This document shows, piece after piece, positions 24,050-32,443 of a stretch of DNA of 64,000 nucleotides. The first letter of the stretch is position 1, and each line of letters begins with the position of its first letter. Both the position numbers and the translations under genes were made by a program. The stretch is from VXOI01 sp965215675 (GTDB lineage: Bacteria; Chloroflexota; Dehalococcoidia; Lucifugimonadales; UBA3495): positions 1,116,001 to 1,180,000 of the forward strand of contig OZ244112.1 of the NCBI GenBank assembly GCA_965215675.1, read 5' to 3'. The notes under the pieces are model-generated. The model was not told the DNA's origin. It did no database searches and worked only from the letters and a program-made list of their open reading frames with translations.

Positions 24050-26260
24050 CTAATTCGGCACGAGGTAGCCTTCCTCTTCCAGCGTCTCCAGGATCTCCTC
24101 GGCGCGCCTTTCTCCCACCTTCAGCCGCCGCTCGAGGACGGAGGTGCTCAGGTTGGGGTTGCGGGCTGCCAGATCTCTGGCCTTTTCCATCTGGTGCACG
24201 TCCATTGTGTCGTTGCCCTCCTCGTCCTCACCGGGCTCCAGGCTGATGGGCGGAATCGGCGGGCCTTCCTGCTCAGCCCAGAAATTCACTAGGGCCTCAA
24301 CCTCTTCGTCGTAGACCAGGGCGCCCTGCATCCTTTCGGGCCTCGGGGACTCCTTGTGCAGGACGAGCGCGTCTCCCTTGCCCATCAGCTTTTCGGCGCC
24401 TACGGAGTCAAGGATTACTCGCGAGTCGACCTGCCCCGACACGGCGAAGGCGCAGCGGGCGGGGATGTTGGCCTTGAGCAGACCGGTGACCACGTTTACG
24501 GAGGGGCGTTGGGTTGCCAGGAGCAGGTGGATGCCTGCTGCCCGGCCCAACTGGGCAAGGCGCACCAGGTTCTGTTCCACCTCGAATCCGGCCACCATCA
24601 TCAGGTCGGCCAGCTCATCCACAATCAGCACCAGGAAGGGCATCTTGTCTTCTGACCGCTCGTTGTACACCTCGATGTTCCTGACGCCAAGCTCCTCCAT
24701 CTGCTTGTAGCGCCTGATCATCTCGCGACTGAGCCCCCGCAGTGATTCCGTAACCTCTTCCGGCTCTACGATCACCGGCTGGATGAGGTGGGGTATGCCG
24801 TTGTAGGGGGTGAGCTCGACGCGCTTGGGATCAACCATCAGGATTCGCAGCTGGTCCGGCGTCTTGGTCAGCAGGAAGGAGGCAATGATGGAGTTGATCT
24901 GCACGCTCTTGCCACTGCCGGTGGAGCCGGCAATGAGCATGTGCGGCAGGGCTGCCAGGTCCAGGACGATTGGGTCCCCTCCGGTGTCCTGCCCCATGGC
25001 GACGGGCAGGCCACCCTTGCTCATCAACTTGGCAAACTCGGCGGTCTCCAGGACTGCCCGAAGGTGCACCTTGGTGGGCGAAGGCACCGGCACTTCCAGC
25101 CCCACCAGCGCCGCGCCGGGCACCGGAGCTTCTACTCGAAGGTACGGGGTCATGAGGGCGAGCGCCAAGTCTTTCTCGCGGGTGATTATGCTCTGAACCT
25201 TGACTCGGCTGCGCTCCGACCCGTCTTCATTGCTGGAGCCGCGCTTGGGAACCCAGCCGGGCGAAAGGCCGAACTGGACCACCCGAGGGCCCGCTTTGAT
25301 GTCGGTGACCTCCACTCGCACCCCGTGATCTGCCAGAGCTTGCTCGACGTGCTTGGCCATATCTCTGAATTCTTCCTGCGTCGCCCCCAATGGCTCCGGA
25401 GGGGCCAGCAGCTCGAGCGACGGCAGTTTCCAGCCGTTCTCGTTCCCTTCCTCAGAGGGTTCTTCGGGCGTGTTCAGCCAGGCAAGCAGGTCCTCTCCCT
25501 TCCTGCCAATCTCGTCTGATATTTGAGTGCCAGTCATATCGGCTAGGGGAGCGGGTTCCGGCTTGGGCTCCTTGATGGTCCTGATTGCAGGCTGGGTTGG
25601 CTCCGCCTTGGGTTCACCCTGCTCCCCCTTGTCCAGAGCCCGTGCAGCGACCCGCGCCTGTCGGCCTGCAACCAGCCTCTCGTTCAGTCGGCCAATTTGC
25701 TGGCCGGTTCCGTGAGTAACCTTGCGAACGCCAAGGTAAGCGTACCCCGCTGCCACTTGAAACCAGCGCCACAGGTGGGAGAGGCCATGGGTGTAAAGGG
25801 GGCCTATGGAACGGGGATAGAGCACCAGCGGCACGAACGCGACAATGCCCACCATTTTCGCCAGCCCCAGGGGGAGCAAGGACGGGCCTCCGACGACCAC
25901 TCCCCAGCGGCCAGCCAGGCTGACGTTTTCCAGCAGGCCGCGTGGAGGATGGACATAAGACAATGCCGCAAGGCACAGGGCAGCGGCAGCGGCGGTCGCC
26001 GCCCACAGGCGCCAGTGGTGCACCACGATCCTGGGCTGGTAGCGGAGCACAAGGAGGGCCGAGGCTGCCCACAATCCGACGGGAGCCCACCCGTAACCCA
26101 TGGCCTGCCAAAGCCACTCGCGGTGGCTCTCGTAGAAATACAGGTACGCGCCGCTGATGACTGCCGCTGACAGGACTACAAGTCCGTCAACGAACAGCCA
26201 GGGACTGGCGCGGAACATGTCTGCGAAGGTGGGCGGAGCGGTCCTCGCGGTGGTGGCCAT
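24050..26260 (-). CDS. ftsK: DNA translocase FtsK/SpoIIIE
   Basis: Septal DNA pump for chromosome dimer resolution and segregation. About four N-terminal membrane helices (residues ~20-170), a short Pro/Glu-rich linker (~195-280), then the motor: Walker A AGSTGSGKSVQINS near residue 430, DPKRVELTPYNGIPHLI, Walker B LVLIVDELADLMM, and RIHLLLATQRPSV. The last 60 residues form the winged-helix gamma domain (LERRLKVGERRAEEILETLEEEGYLVPN) that reads KOPS. The start at 26260 has AAGGAGG 7 nt upstream, better than the ATG 39 bp earlier. 736 residues; linker shorter than in proteobacteria. Confidence 0.94.
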   Translation of the reverse strand: MATTARTAPPTFADMFRASPWLFVDGLVVLSAAVISGAYLYFYESHREWLWQAMGYGWAPVGLWAASALLVLRYQPRIVVHHWRLWAATAAAAALCLAALSYVHPPRGLLENVSLAGRWGVVVGGPSLLPLGLAKMVGIVAFVPLVLYPRSIGPLYTHGLSHLWRWFQVAAGYAYLGVRKVTHGTGQQIGRLNERLVAGRQARVAARALDKGEQGEPKAEPTQPAIRTIKEPKPEPAPLADMTGTQISDEIGRKGEDLLAWLNTPEEPSEEGNENGWKLPSLELLAPPEPLGATQEEFRDMAKHVEQALADHGVRVEVTDIKAGPRVVQFGLSPGWVPKRGSSNEDGSERSRVKVQSIITREKDLALALMTPYLRVEAPVPGAALVGLEVPVPSPTKVHLRAVLETAEFAKLMSKGGLPVAMGQDTGGDPIVLDLAALPHMLIAGSTGSGKSVQINSIIASFLLTKTPDQLRILMVDPKRVELTPYNGIPHLIQPVIVEPEEVTESLRGLSREMIRRYKQMEELGVRNIEVYNERSEDKMPFLVLIVDELADLMMVAGFEVEQNLVRLAQLGRAAGIHLLLATQRPSVNVVTGLLKANIPARCAFAVSGQVDSRVILDSVGAEKLMGKGDALVLHKESPRPERMQGALVYDEEVEALVNFWAEQEGPPIPPISLEPGEDEEGNDTMDVHQMEKARDLAARNPNLSTSVLERRLKVGERRAEEILETLEEEGYLVPN

Positions 26261-26374
26261 CAGGCGCCTCCTTACCGGTCGCGATCTGGCGGCAACCAAG
26301 GCAGGAGACTGGGAACACCCTTATTCATACCCACACCCACACCCTCCACATAAAGGGAGGGAACCGGGGTCTCT

Positions 26375-28045
26375 TCAGACCTCGGTCACCACGGGGATTA
26401 TCATAGGCGATCTGCGCGTTACGTTAGCTATAAAGCCGCGGGCAGTTTCGCGCACTTTTGACTTTATTTCATCTTCACTGGGTGGCGGGCCGCCGTTTGA
26501 ATACAATTCCGATATCAGGTGGACCCCCAGATCCTTGAACAGTGCGCCGGTTTCGCCCTCGTCCATGAATCCGCTGGCAACGGTCAGGGGCTCCCCCGAC
26601 AGTAAGCGGCTATCGCGGTCCACCGCCACTACCACCACCACCACACCGTCGCGGGAAAGACTGCGGCGCTGGGTGAGCACCTGGCTCTTGTTGTCCCGTC
26701 GGGAGACACCATCGACGAATATCGGGCCCGCCTTTATTCGGTCCGCAGTGGACGCGCCTTCCGCGCCGAGTTCCAGAACGTCGCCATCCTCCAGGACGAA
26801 TATCCCGTCCTGGGCAACGCCGAGATCCCACGCCAGTTGGGCGTGGGCGTTCAGGTGCCGGTATTCTCCGTGGACTGGCACGAAGTAGCGGGGCTTGACC
26901 AGGTTGAGTACCAGTTTGAGCTCCTCCTGGCTGGCATGGCCGTGAACGTGGACAGTTGCGTTGCGGTCGTAGAGGACGCGGGCACCTTGCCGCAACAGAT
27001 TGTCGATGGTGCGGCTGACCGGCAACTCGTTGCCTGGGATCGGCGTGGCGCTGATCACCACGGTGTCACCCTCCCTGATGCTCACGTCGCGATGGTCCTC
27101 GTTGGCGATGCGCACCAATGCCGAAGTGGGCTCGCCCTGGCTGCCCGTGGTCATCAGGACGACCTGTTCCGGAGGCAGGTTGCGAGTGGCGTTCAGGGGC
27201 ACCAGGATCCCGGCGGGCAAACGCAGGTACCCCAGCTCGGAGGCTACGTTGACCGTCTCCACCATGCTGCGCCCCACGATGCTGACCTTGCGCCCGTGGC
27301 GCTCCGCCGCGTCCACTACCTGCTGTACCCGGGAAACCAGCGAGGCGAAGGTGGCAACCATGACCCGGCCGGGTGCTTCCCTGATCGCCCGATCCAGTGC
27401 CTCACCAACTACCTGCTCCGATGGGGTGTACCCGGGAACCTCAGCGTAGGTCGAGTCGGAGAACAGGAGCAGGACTCCCTCTGCGCCATAGCCAGCCAGG
27501 GCGGTCAGATCTATTGTCCGGCCATCCACCGGAGTATGGTCGATCTTGAAATCTCCGGTGTGAATCACTGTGCCCAGAGGTGTGCTTACAGCGATGCCCA
27601 TGGCGTCGGGGATGCTGTGGCATACCCGGAACCACCGGGCTGCGAAGTGCTGGCCGAACTGGTAGGGGATACCGGGATCAATGGGGGTAGACGTGAACTC
27701 CCGAGTGGCGCGGCGCTCCTTGAGCTTGGCGGAAATAAGACCGTGGGCCAGCCTCGGGGCGAAGACCTCCGTTGGAATCTGAGGAAGGATGAAAGGCAGG
27801 GCGCCTATGTGGTCCTCGTGACCGTGGGTTATAAGGATGCCGCGAATCCGGTCGGCTCGTTCCACTAGGTAGGAAACGTCAGGGATGATCAGGTCCACAC
27901 CCAGCATCCCTTCCTCTGGGAACTGGACGCCGCAGTCTATGATGATGATGTCGTCGCCATATTCAAGGGCCAGCATGTTCTTGCCGATTTCCCCCAACCC
28001 TCCCAGGGGAATGGCACGGAGCTTCTCAGTCGATTGGGTACTCAT
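26375..28045 (-). CDS. rnj: Ribonuclease J
   Basis: Beta-CASP metallo-beta-lactamase ribonuclease with endo- and 5'-exonuclease activity in mRNA decay and rRNA maturation. Seen: IPLGGLGEIGKNM, the zinc motif ITHGHEDHIGALP near residue 80, HTGDFKID near 170, DSTYAEVPG, and the C-terminal FVPVHGEYRHLNAHA near 400. Length 556 is typical. Start chosen at MSTQSTEK; an earlier in-frame ATG adds 35 unrelated residues. It is 13 bp after the UDG gene and 114 bp before ftsK. Confidence 0.94.
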   Translation of the reverse strand: MSTQSTEKLRAIPLGGLGEIGKNMLALEYGDDIIIIDCGVQFPEEGMLGVDLIIPDVSYLVERADRIRGILITHGHEDHIGALPFILPQIPTEVFAPRLAHGLISAKLKERRATREFTSTPIDPGIPYQFGQHFAARWFRVCHSIPDAMGIAVSTPLGTVIHTGDFKIDHTPVDGRTIDLTALAGYGAEGVLLLFSDSTYAEVPGYTPSEQVVGEALDRAIREAPGRVMVATFASLVSRVQQVVDAAERHGRKVSIVGRSMVETVNVASELGYLRLPAGILVPLNATRNLPPEQVVLMTTGSQGEPTSALVRIANEDHRDVSIREGDTVVISATPIPGNELPVSRTIDNLLRQGARVLYDRNATVHVHGHASQEELKLVLNLVKPRYFVPVHGEYRHLNAHAQLAWDLGVAQDGIFVLEDGDVLELGAEGASTADRIKAGPIFVDGVSRRDNKSQVLTQRRSLSRDGVVVVVVAVDRDSRLLSGEPLTVASGFMDEGETGALFKDLGVHLISELYSNGGPPPSEDEIKSKVRETARGFIANVTRRSPMIIPVVTEV

Positions 28046-28058
28046 TCCTATCCAAAAC

Positions 28059-28832
28059 CTAAAACATCGAAAGTTGTTGCGGGCCAGCGGCCTCTTCAGG
28101 CCCGTCCTGGCCAGTACTGTTGTCGGGATATTCGTCCCCTGGGGGTGCATCCGGCGCTACATGCGGCTGAGCCGGAATCGGAGCCGGGGCGCCGAATAGG
28201 TCCATCTGGGCGGCCGTCTCCGCTTCGTCAACTGGCGTATCCGTGTCCACTGTGGACGCAGCGTCTTCCCCCGGCTCCGGTTGGGGGGGCGCGGCGAGGA
28301 CGGCTGCGATTGCTCGAAAGTCCTCCACCAAAGTTGATCGCAACTCTGGACGCCTCAACGCCGCAGCGGGGTGCAGCACTGGGAAAATCTGGTGCCCGTC
28401 TTTTTCACGCAGCTTGCCGCGGGCGCGAGTGACGCTTTCCCCAGGGAAGAATCGCCCCAACGAGAATCGCCCCAGGGTTACGATCAATTTGGGGTTTACC
28501 AGCTCGATCTGCCGCTCAAGGTACTTGGCGCATGCCGCGATTTCCGGGGGCTGAGGATCGCGGTTGTCTGGGGGCCGGCACTTGACCATATTGGCGATGA
28601 AAACTTCATCGCGGTTCGTGCCTATGGATGCCAGCAACCCCTCCAGGAGCTGTCCCGCCGGCCCGACGAACGGACGTCCCTGGCGGTCTTCGTGAAAACC
28701 CGGTCCCTCGCCGATGAACATCAGGTCGGCGGATGGGCTGCCCTCTCCCGGCACCGCGTTTGTTCGCCCGCGATGAAGCGGACAATCGGTGCAGGCGCGA
28801 ACCGCCTGGGCCACATCGTCCAGGCTATCCAT
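28059..28832 (-). CDS. Type 4 uracil-DNA glycosylase (Fe-S)
   Basis: Removes uracil from DNA at the first step of base-excision repair. Seen: N-terminal cluster cysteines in ACTDCPLHRGR, the active-site motif GEGPGFHEDRQGRPFVGPAGQLL near residue 42, NMVKCRPPDNRDPQPPEIAAC with the other two cysteines, LGRFSLGRFF, and HPAAALRRPE. The core ends near residue 190; about 60 more residues are Pro/Asp/Ala-rich and probably disordered. Only 13 bp separate it from RNase J downstream. Confidence 0.92.
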   Translation of the reverse strand: MDSLDDVAQAVRACTDCPLHRGRTNAVPGEGSPSADLMFIGEGPGFHEDRQGRPFVGPAGQLLEGLLASIGTNRDEVFIANMVKCRPPDNRDPQPPEIAACAKYLERQIELVNPKLIVTLGRFSLGRFFPGESVTRARGKLREKDGHQIFPVLHPAAALRRPELRSTLVEDFRAIAAVLAAPPQPEPGEDAASTVDTDTPVDEAETAAQMDLFGAPAPIPAQPHVAPDAPPGDEYPDNSTGQDGPEEAAGPQQLSMF

Positions 28833-28981
28833 TCCATCCTTGCGTTGGGCGGTTCCGTCTCATCCTGCCCGGCAAACGGCACAGTCTATGGGACGGCACA
28901 AAACAGGGGAAACCACAAAAGGCCCGATCGGATGGGATCCGAATAGGAGAGGACCGGAAACTCTGCCAGTGGTGGCGGTCG

Positions 28982-29242
28982 TCAGTCGTCATCTATGCCG
29001 CGACCCTTCAGATAGGCCACGGCATCGGAGACGGTGGCGATAGAGCCCGCGTCCTCGTCGGGAATCTCCAGAGGGGACTCCTCGGTGGAGAATTCCTCCT
29101 CGAAAGCCATTATCAGCTCGACCAGGTCCAGGGAGTCGGCATTGAGATCCTCGATGAAGGACGAGCCTTCTTCCACGTCGGCCTCGTCGGCTCCCAGTTT
29201 GTCTACAACAATGTCTTTTACGCGTTCATAAACTGTGGGCAA
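28982..29242 (-). CDS. acpP: Acyl carrier protein
   Basis: Carries growing fatty acyl chains on phosphopantetheine. The attachment Ser sits in DLNADSLDLVELIM near residue 37; the four-helix pattern and acidic composition match. 86 residues. A TTG start is used, preceded by GGGAG inside the nusB tail (gap of 3 bp), so translation is likely coupled to nusB. Belongs to the yceD-rpmF-fabD-nusB-acpP block. Confidence 0.95.
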   Translation of the reverse strand: MPTVYERVKDIVVDKLGADEADVEEGSSFIEDLNADSLDLVELIMAFEEEFSTEESPLEIPDEDAGSIATVSDAVAYLKGRGIDDD

Positions 29243-29245
29243 GGT

Positions 29246-29722
29246 TCAACTCCCATCTGGTGCAGGACCGGCTGCGACCAGTTCCCCGGATTCCAAGCTG
29301 GTCATAACGGAGCCTAAGACCCCGTTTACGAACCTGGCCGAGCTGTCGCTGCCGAACACCTTGGCCAGCTCCACCGCTTCGTCAATCGCCGCTTTGGGTG
29401 GAGTGGCCGGATTATGCAAAAGTTCGAAAATGGCAATTCGCAAGATATTACGGTCTACTATGGGCAACTGGGTCACCGGCCATGCCGGGGCAAACTGGCC
29501 AATGAGGCCGTCGAGCCTCTGCCGGTGAACGCTAACGCCGCGGTGCAGCCTGTCGGCAAACTCCATGGCGGTGCGGTCAATGTCCTCATCCAGCCAGTCG
29601 TAGTCAGGGCCGGGCCTGCGGGCCTGATCGTCGCCCCATGGCCTTCCACATACATCTGAGGCAAAAAGGGACTGCAGCGCTACGGACCTCGCCACACGCC
29701 TTGGGTCAGCCGCCTTGACCAT
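29246..29722 (-). CDS. nusB: Transcription antitermination factor NusB
   Basis: Binds boxA RNA with NusE in rRNA antitermination complexes. Seen: RRVARSVALQSLFASD at the N-terminus, and LPIVDRNILRIAIFELL with PPKAAIDEAVELAKVFGSDSSARFVNGVLG at the C-terminus, the diagnostic part. Length 158. Its place between fabD and acpP is unusual compared with the classical fab cluster. Confidence 0.93.
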   Translation of the reverse strand: MVKAADPRRVARSVALQSLFASDVCGRPWGDDQARRPGPDYDWLDEDIDRTAMEFADRLHRGVSVHRQRLDGLIGQFAPAWPVTQLPIVDRNILRIAIFELLHNPATPPKAAIDEAVELAKVFGSDSSARFVNGVLGSVMTSLESGELVAAGPAPDGS

Positions 29723-29754
29723 AAAAACCCAGCCCCTGGCAAGTCCCGGAGGTT

Positions 29755-30726
29755 TTAGTCTGTCGCAAGTGCCAGTTTCCGGATGGAATCCGGATCGGCC
29801 ACTGCGGAAACTTCCACCTCGCGGTCAATTCGCTTGATCAGTCCAGCCAAAACTCCACCCGCTCCGAATTCGACGAACCGGGTAATCCCGGAGTCGACCA
29901 TGGCCACCACCGAGTCCTTCCACTGGACACAGCGGCAGAGTCCATTGACCAGCTCGTCGGGAATCTCTTGGCTGCTGTTCAATGAGCGGCAGTCGCAATT
30001 GGCGATGATAGGCATTCTGGGTTCATGGAGAGTCAGCGAATCCAATTCGGCAGAAAGCCCCGCCTCGGCCTCAACCATGAGCGAGGAATGAAAGGCCCCG
30101 CTGACTGGCAGCGGCACAGACTTCCGGGCCCCGCGAGCGGTGGCGAGGTCGACGGCCTGCGCTACCGCCATGCGGCTTCCGCTGATTACTATCTGGTTGT
30201 CGGTGTTGATATTGGCCAACTCTACGCCAGTCTCGGCGCAGACCTGCCCCAGCGCGAATTCGTCCAGTCCCAGGATCGCTGCCATGGTGCCAGGACGGCT
30301 CATTGAGGCCTGGTTCATCAGTTCGCCCCGGCGGCGTACCAGTCGCACAGCGTCCGGGAAGCCCAGAACTCCCGCAGCCACTAGTGCCGTATATTCGCCC
30401 AGGCTGTGGCCGGCAACGGCCTTCGCTTCCATCGCTTGGGGACCGGCATATTCCGCCCATGCGCGCCAGGCGGCGATGCTAACAGTCATGATAGCCGGCT
30501 GGGAGTTGGCAGTGTTCTGCAGCTCTCCAGCAGGACCCTCGAAAATCATTCGGGACAGTGGGAACCCAAGGCTGTCGTCCGCTTCTTCGAAGGTGTCGCG
30601 GGCCGCCCGGGATTCCTCCATCAGGCCAAGTCCCATACCCACCTTCTGCGAACCCTGCCCAGGGAACACGTAGGCCCGGTTGTTGTCTGAATTGTACGTG
30701 GCAGCCTCCAGAATTGAGAGACGCAT
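29755..30726 (-). CDS. fabD: Malonyl-CoA--ACP transacylase
   Basis: Loads malonyl groups onto ACP for fatty-acid elongation. Seen: AYVFPGQGSQKVGMG near residue 20, nucleophile Ser in AGHSLGEYTALVAAG near residue 105, the Arg of LVRRRGELMNQA, and catalytic His in SGAFHSSLM near residue 210. Length 323; the N-terminus is about 15 residues longer than usual because no nearer start codon exists. It is 32 bp before nusB. Confidence 0.94.
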   Translation of the reverse strand: MRLSILEAATYNSDNNRAYVFPGQGSQKVGMGLGLMEESRAARDTFEEADDSLGFPLSRMIFEGPAGELQNTANSQPAIMTVSIAAWRAWAEYAGPQAMEAKAVAGHSLGEYTALVAAGVLGFPDAVRLVRRRGELMNQASMSRPGTMAAILGLDEFALGQVCAETGVELANINTDNQIVISGSRMAVAQAVDLATARGARKSVPLPVSGAFHSSLMVEAEAGLSAELDSLTLHEPRMPIIANCDCRSLNSSQEIPDELVNGLCRCVQWKDSVVAMVDSGITRFVEFGAGGVLAGLIKRIDREVEVSAVADPDSIRKLALATD

Positions 30727-30963
30727 TTTTGAATTATTCAGCGGATTTTAAGACATAACGCGGGGTCTGCGCAATGCAAATAATATGCACATTATGTGAA
30801 TTTATTGTCCTTGGTCCCTTTTCTGCCGGTGTACTCCATCCGCCCAGTCGGCGCTCCAATCACACCTGATTTTGTGCATATCTTCGGCGATTTGCACTCA
30901 TTAGCCATCAAGGGCCCTCTCTGCGTAAAGGGTGCAAAAGCAGTACAGAGCAATGAGAGAGGG

Positions 30964-31146
30964 TCAGGACAAATTCTCTACTACCTGCCGACCCCGGTAG
31001 TACCCGCATTGAGGGCAGGCGGTGTGAGGCATCTTCGCAGTTCGGCAACGCGGGCAATTGGCGGCGTGTATCGGCTTGAGTTTGTAAGACGCCAGCCGAC
31101 GTCCCTTCCGTGCGCGTGTAAGTTTCTTTTTGGGTAGTGCGCCCAT
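30964..31146 (-). CDS. rpmF: 50S ribosomal protein L32
   Basis: Large-subunit protein of 60 residues. Seen: MGALPKKKLTRARKGRR with typical basic start and a C-terminal zinc ribbon CPRCRTAKMPHTACPQCGYYRGR, the Cys4 form. It lies 146 bp downstream of yceD, the conserved partner. Confidence 0.96.
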   Translation of the reverse strand: MGALPKKKLTRARKGRRLASYKLKPIHAANCPRCRTAKMPHTACPQCGYYRGRQVVENLS

Positions 31147-31292
31147 TGTGCTGTCTCCTATGAGCCATCCCCAGATCGTGGGACGCTTCGTTGATGGCTG
31201 CGCTCAAGTACGGTTTCTGTACGCGCAGCGGCTCCAATTCGTGGTTCTTGGGAATGCGGGCGGTTCACACTAGGCAAACCGCAGTCGGAGTT

Positions 31293-31823
31293 TTACCTGG
31301 AATCGCTGGAGAGAAGGTCTGTCAGTGTACCCCACCGAGGGTCGATTGGAGTGCTGTCGCATTTGCACATTCCCATGTTGAGATCCGCCCCGCATTCCGG
31401 GCAGAGCCCCTGGCAATCCTGGCGACACAACGACCTTAGAGGCTCGCAGGTAAGAAGGTACTCGCGCAGCACGTCGCTCAGGTCCAGCATCTGGCTGGTG
31501 TCAATGTGCACCACGCCTTCGGATAGGTCCGGCGGGTACATCCTTCTGCCCGTCGACGGGTCGACAGTGGGGTAGCATTCCTCCTCAAGGGTAAGCGTGG
31601 AGATCCGGGCAAAGTCGATAAGGCACCTGCTGCAGGACGCCCCCATCTCGACGTCGACGGTTGCAAAAATCAACAGGCCCTCATGGGTGCGAAGCAATCT
31701 TATGCTGCCCCTTGCCTGACCTGCCGACAGGCCGTCCAGCTCACTGGATACCGGTTCGTTCAGTTCGAATCGCCTCGTGGAGCCAGTGGGCTCCATCATC
31801 AGTCGCGATACATTATAAAGCAT
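31293..31823 (-). CDS. yceD: YceD/DUF177 family protein
   Basis: Conserved partner of rpmF, implicated in 23S rRNA accumulation. Seen: the core VDVEMGASCSRCLIDF.R....LEEECYPT near residues 75-105 and a C-terminal cysteine cluster CRQDCQGLCPECGADLNMGMCKCD that probably binds zinc, as in the non-proteobacterial form. 176 residues. First gene of the rpmF/fab block. Confidence 0.88.
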   Translation of the reverse strand: MLYNVSRLMMEPTGSTRRFELNEPVSSELDGLSAGQARGSIRLLRTHEGLLIFATVDVEMGASCSRCLIDFARISTLTLEEECYPTVDPSTGRRMYPPDLSEGVVHIDTSQMLDLSDVLREYLLTCEPLRSLCRQDCQGLCPECGADLNMGMCKCDSTPIDPRWGTLTDLLSSDSR

Positions 31824-31947
31824 GTTAATCGGCTGTTCCGATAATCGCCATACTGAATTATAAAATTTGGACGGGCGTGGTTGTCAAGAAAAACGCTTCA
31901 AGGAGCTTTCGTGAGAGACTCCGAACGAACGGGGGAGCCCTGTTGCA

Positions 31948-32358
31948 CTATAGCCGACCTGCCATGTTGTCCCTTATGAAATCCACGATTTCGCCCGTGG
32001 AGGTGCCTGGCCCGAATACCTCGGTGATTCCGAGGTCCTTCAGGGGCTGCCGGTCCACCGCCGGGATTATGCCGCCGACCACCACGAGGACATCCTCCAT
32101 GCCCTGGTCTCCAAGTAGGTTCATCACCTCGGGCAGGATTTCCAGGTGGGCGCCCGAAAGAATGCTCAGGCCAAGAACGTCCACGTCCTCTTGTGCAGCA
32201 GCCTGAACTATCATCTGGGGGCTCTGTCGGATACCTGTATAGATGACCTCCATCCCCGCATCCCTGAGGGCCCGGGCTATCACCTTTGCGCCTCGGTCAT
32301 GGCCGTCCAGACCGGGCTTGGCAACCAGGATACGGACGGGGCGTTCGTTATTCTGCAT
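31948..32358 (-). CDS. mcmB: Methylmalonyl-CoA mutase, cobalamin-binding subunit
   Basis: Small B12-binding subunit of a split mutase interconverting methylmalonyl-CoA and succinyl-CoA. Seen: RILVAKPGLDGHDRGAKVIARALRDAG with the axial-ligand DGHDRG near residue 20, LGLSILSGAH, and VVVGGIIPAVD. 136 residues. It lies downstream of the acyl-CoA dehydrogenase and the catalytic subunit, separated from them by a strong palindrome. Confidence 0.94.
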   Translation of the reverse strand: MQNNERPVRILVAKPGLDGHDRGAKVIARALRDAGMEVIYTGIRQSPQMIVQAAAQEDVDVLGLSILSGAHLEILPEVMNLLGDQGMEDVLVVVGGIIPAVDRQPLKDLGITEVFGPGTSTGEIVDFIRDNMAGRL

Positions 32359-32381
32359 CTCGCTACATTCTTCGTAAGAGT

Positions 32382-32433
32382 TCCGCGCCGTGTCTTGGGG
32401 CGCACTTGTGTGCGCCCCAAGACACGGCGCGGA
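32382..32433. repeat. 52-bp perfect palindrome (24-bp stem, 4-nt loop)
   Basis: Every base from 32382 to 32405 pairs with 32410-32433 around the loop TTGT. The inner part GGGGCGCAC/GTGCGCCCC is shared with hairpins at 703 and 49234; the outer part with TCTTG/CAAGA and a GC-rich base is unique. It sits between the ends of the acyl-CoA dehydrogenase and the start of mcmB and could act as terminator, attenuator or mobile palindrome. Confidence 0.75.
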
Positions 32434-32443
32434 GTTGCTGATG

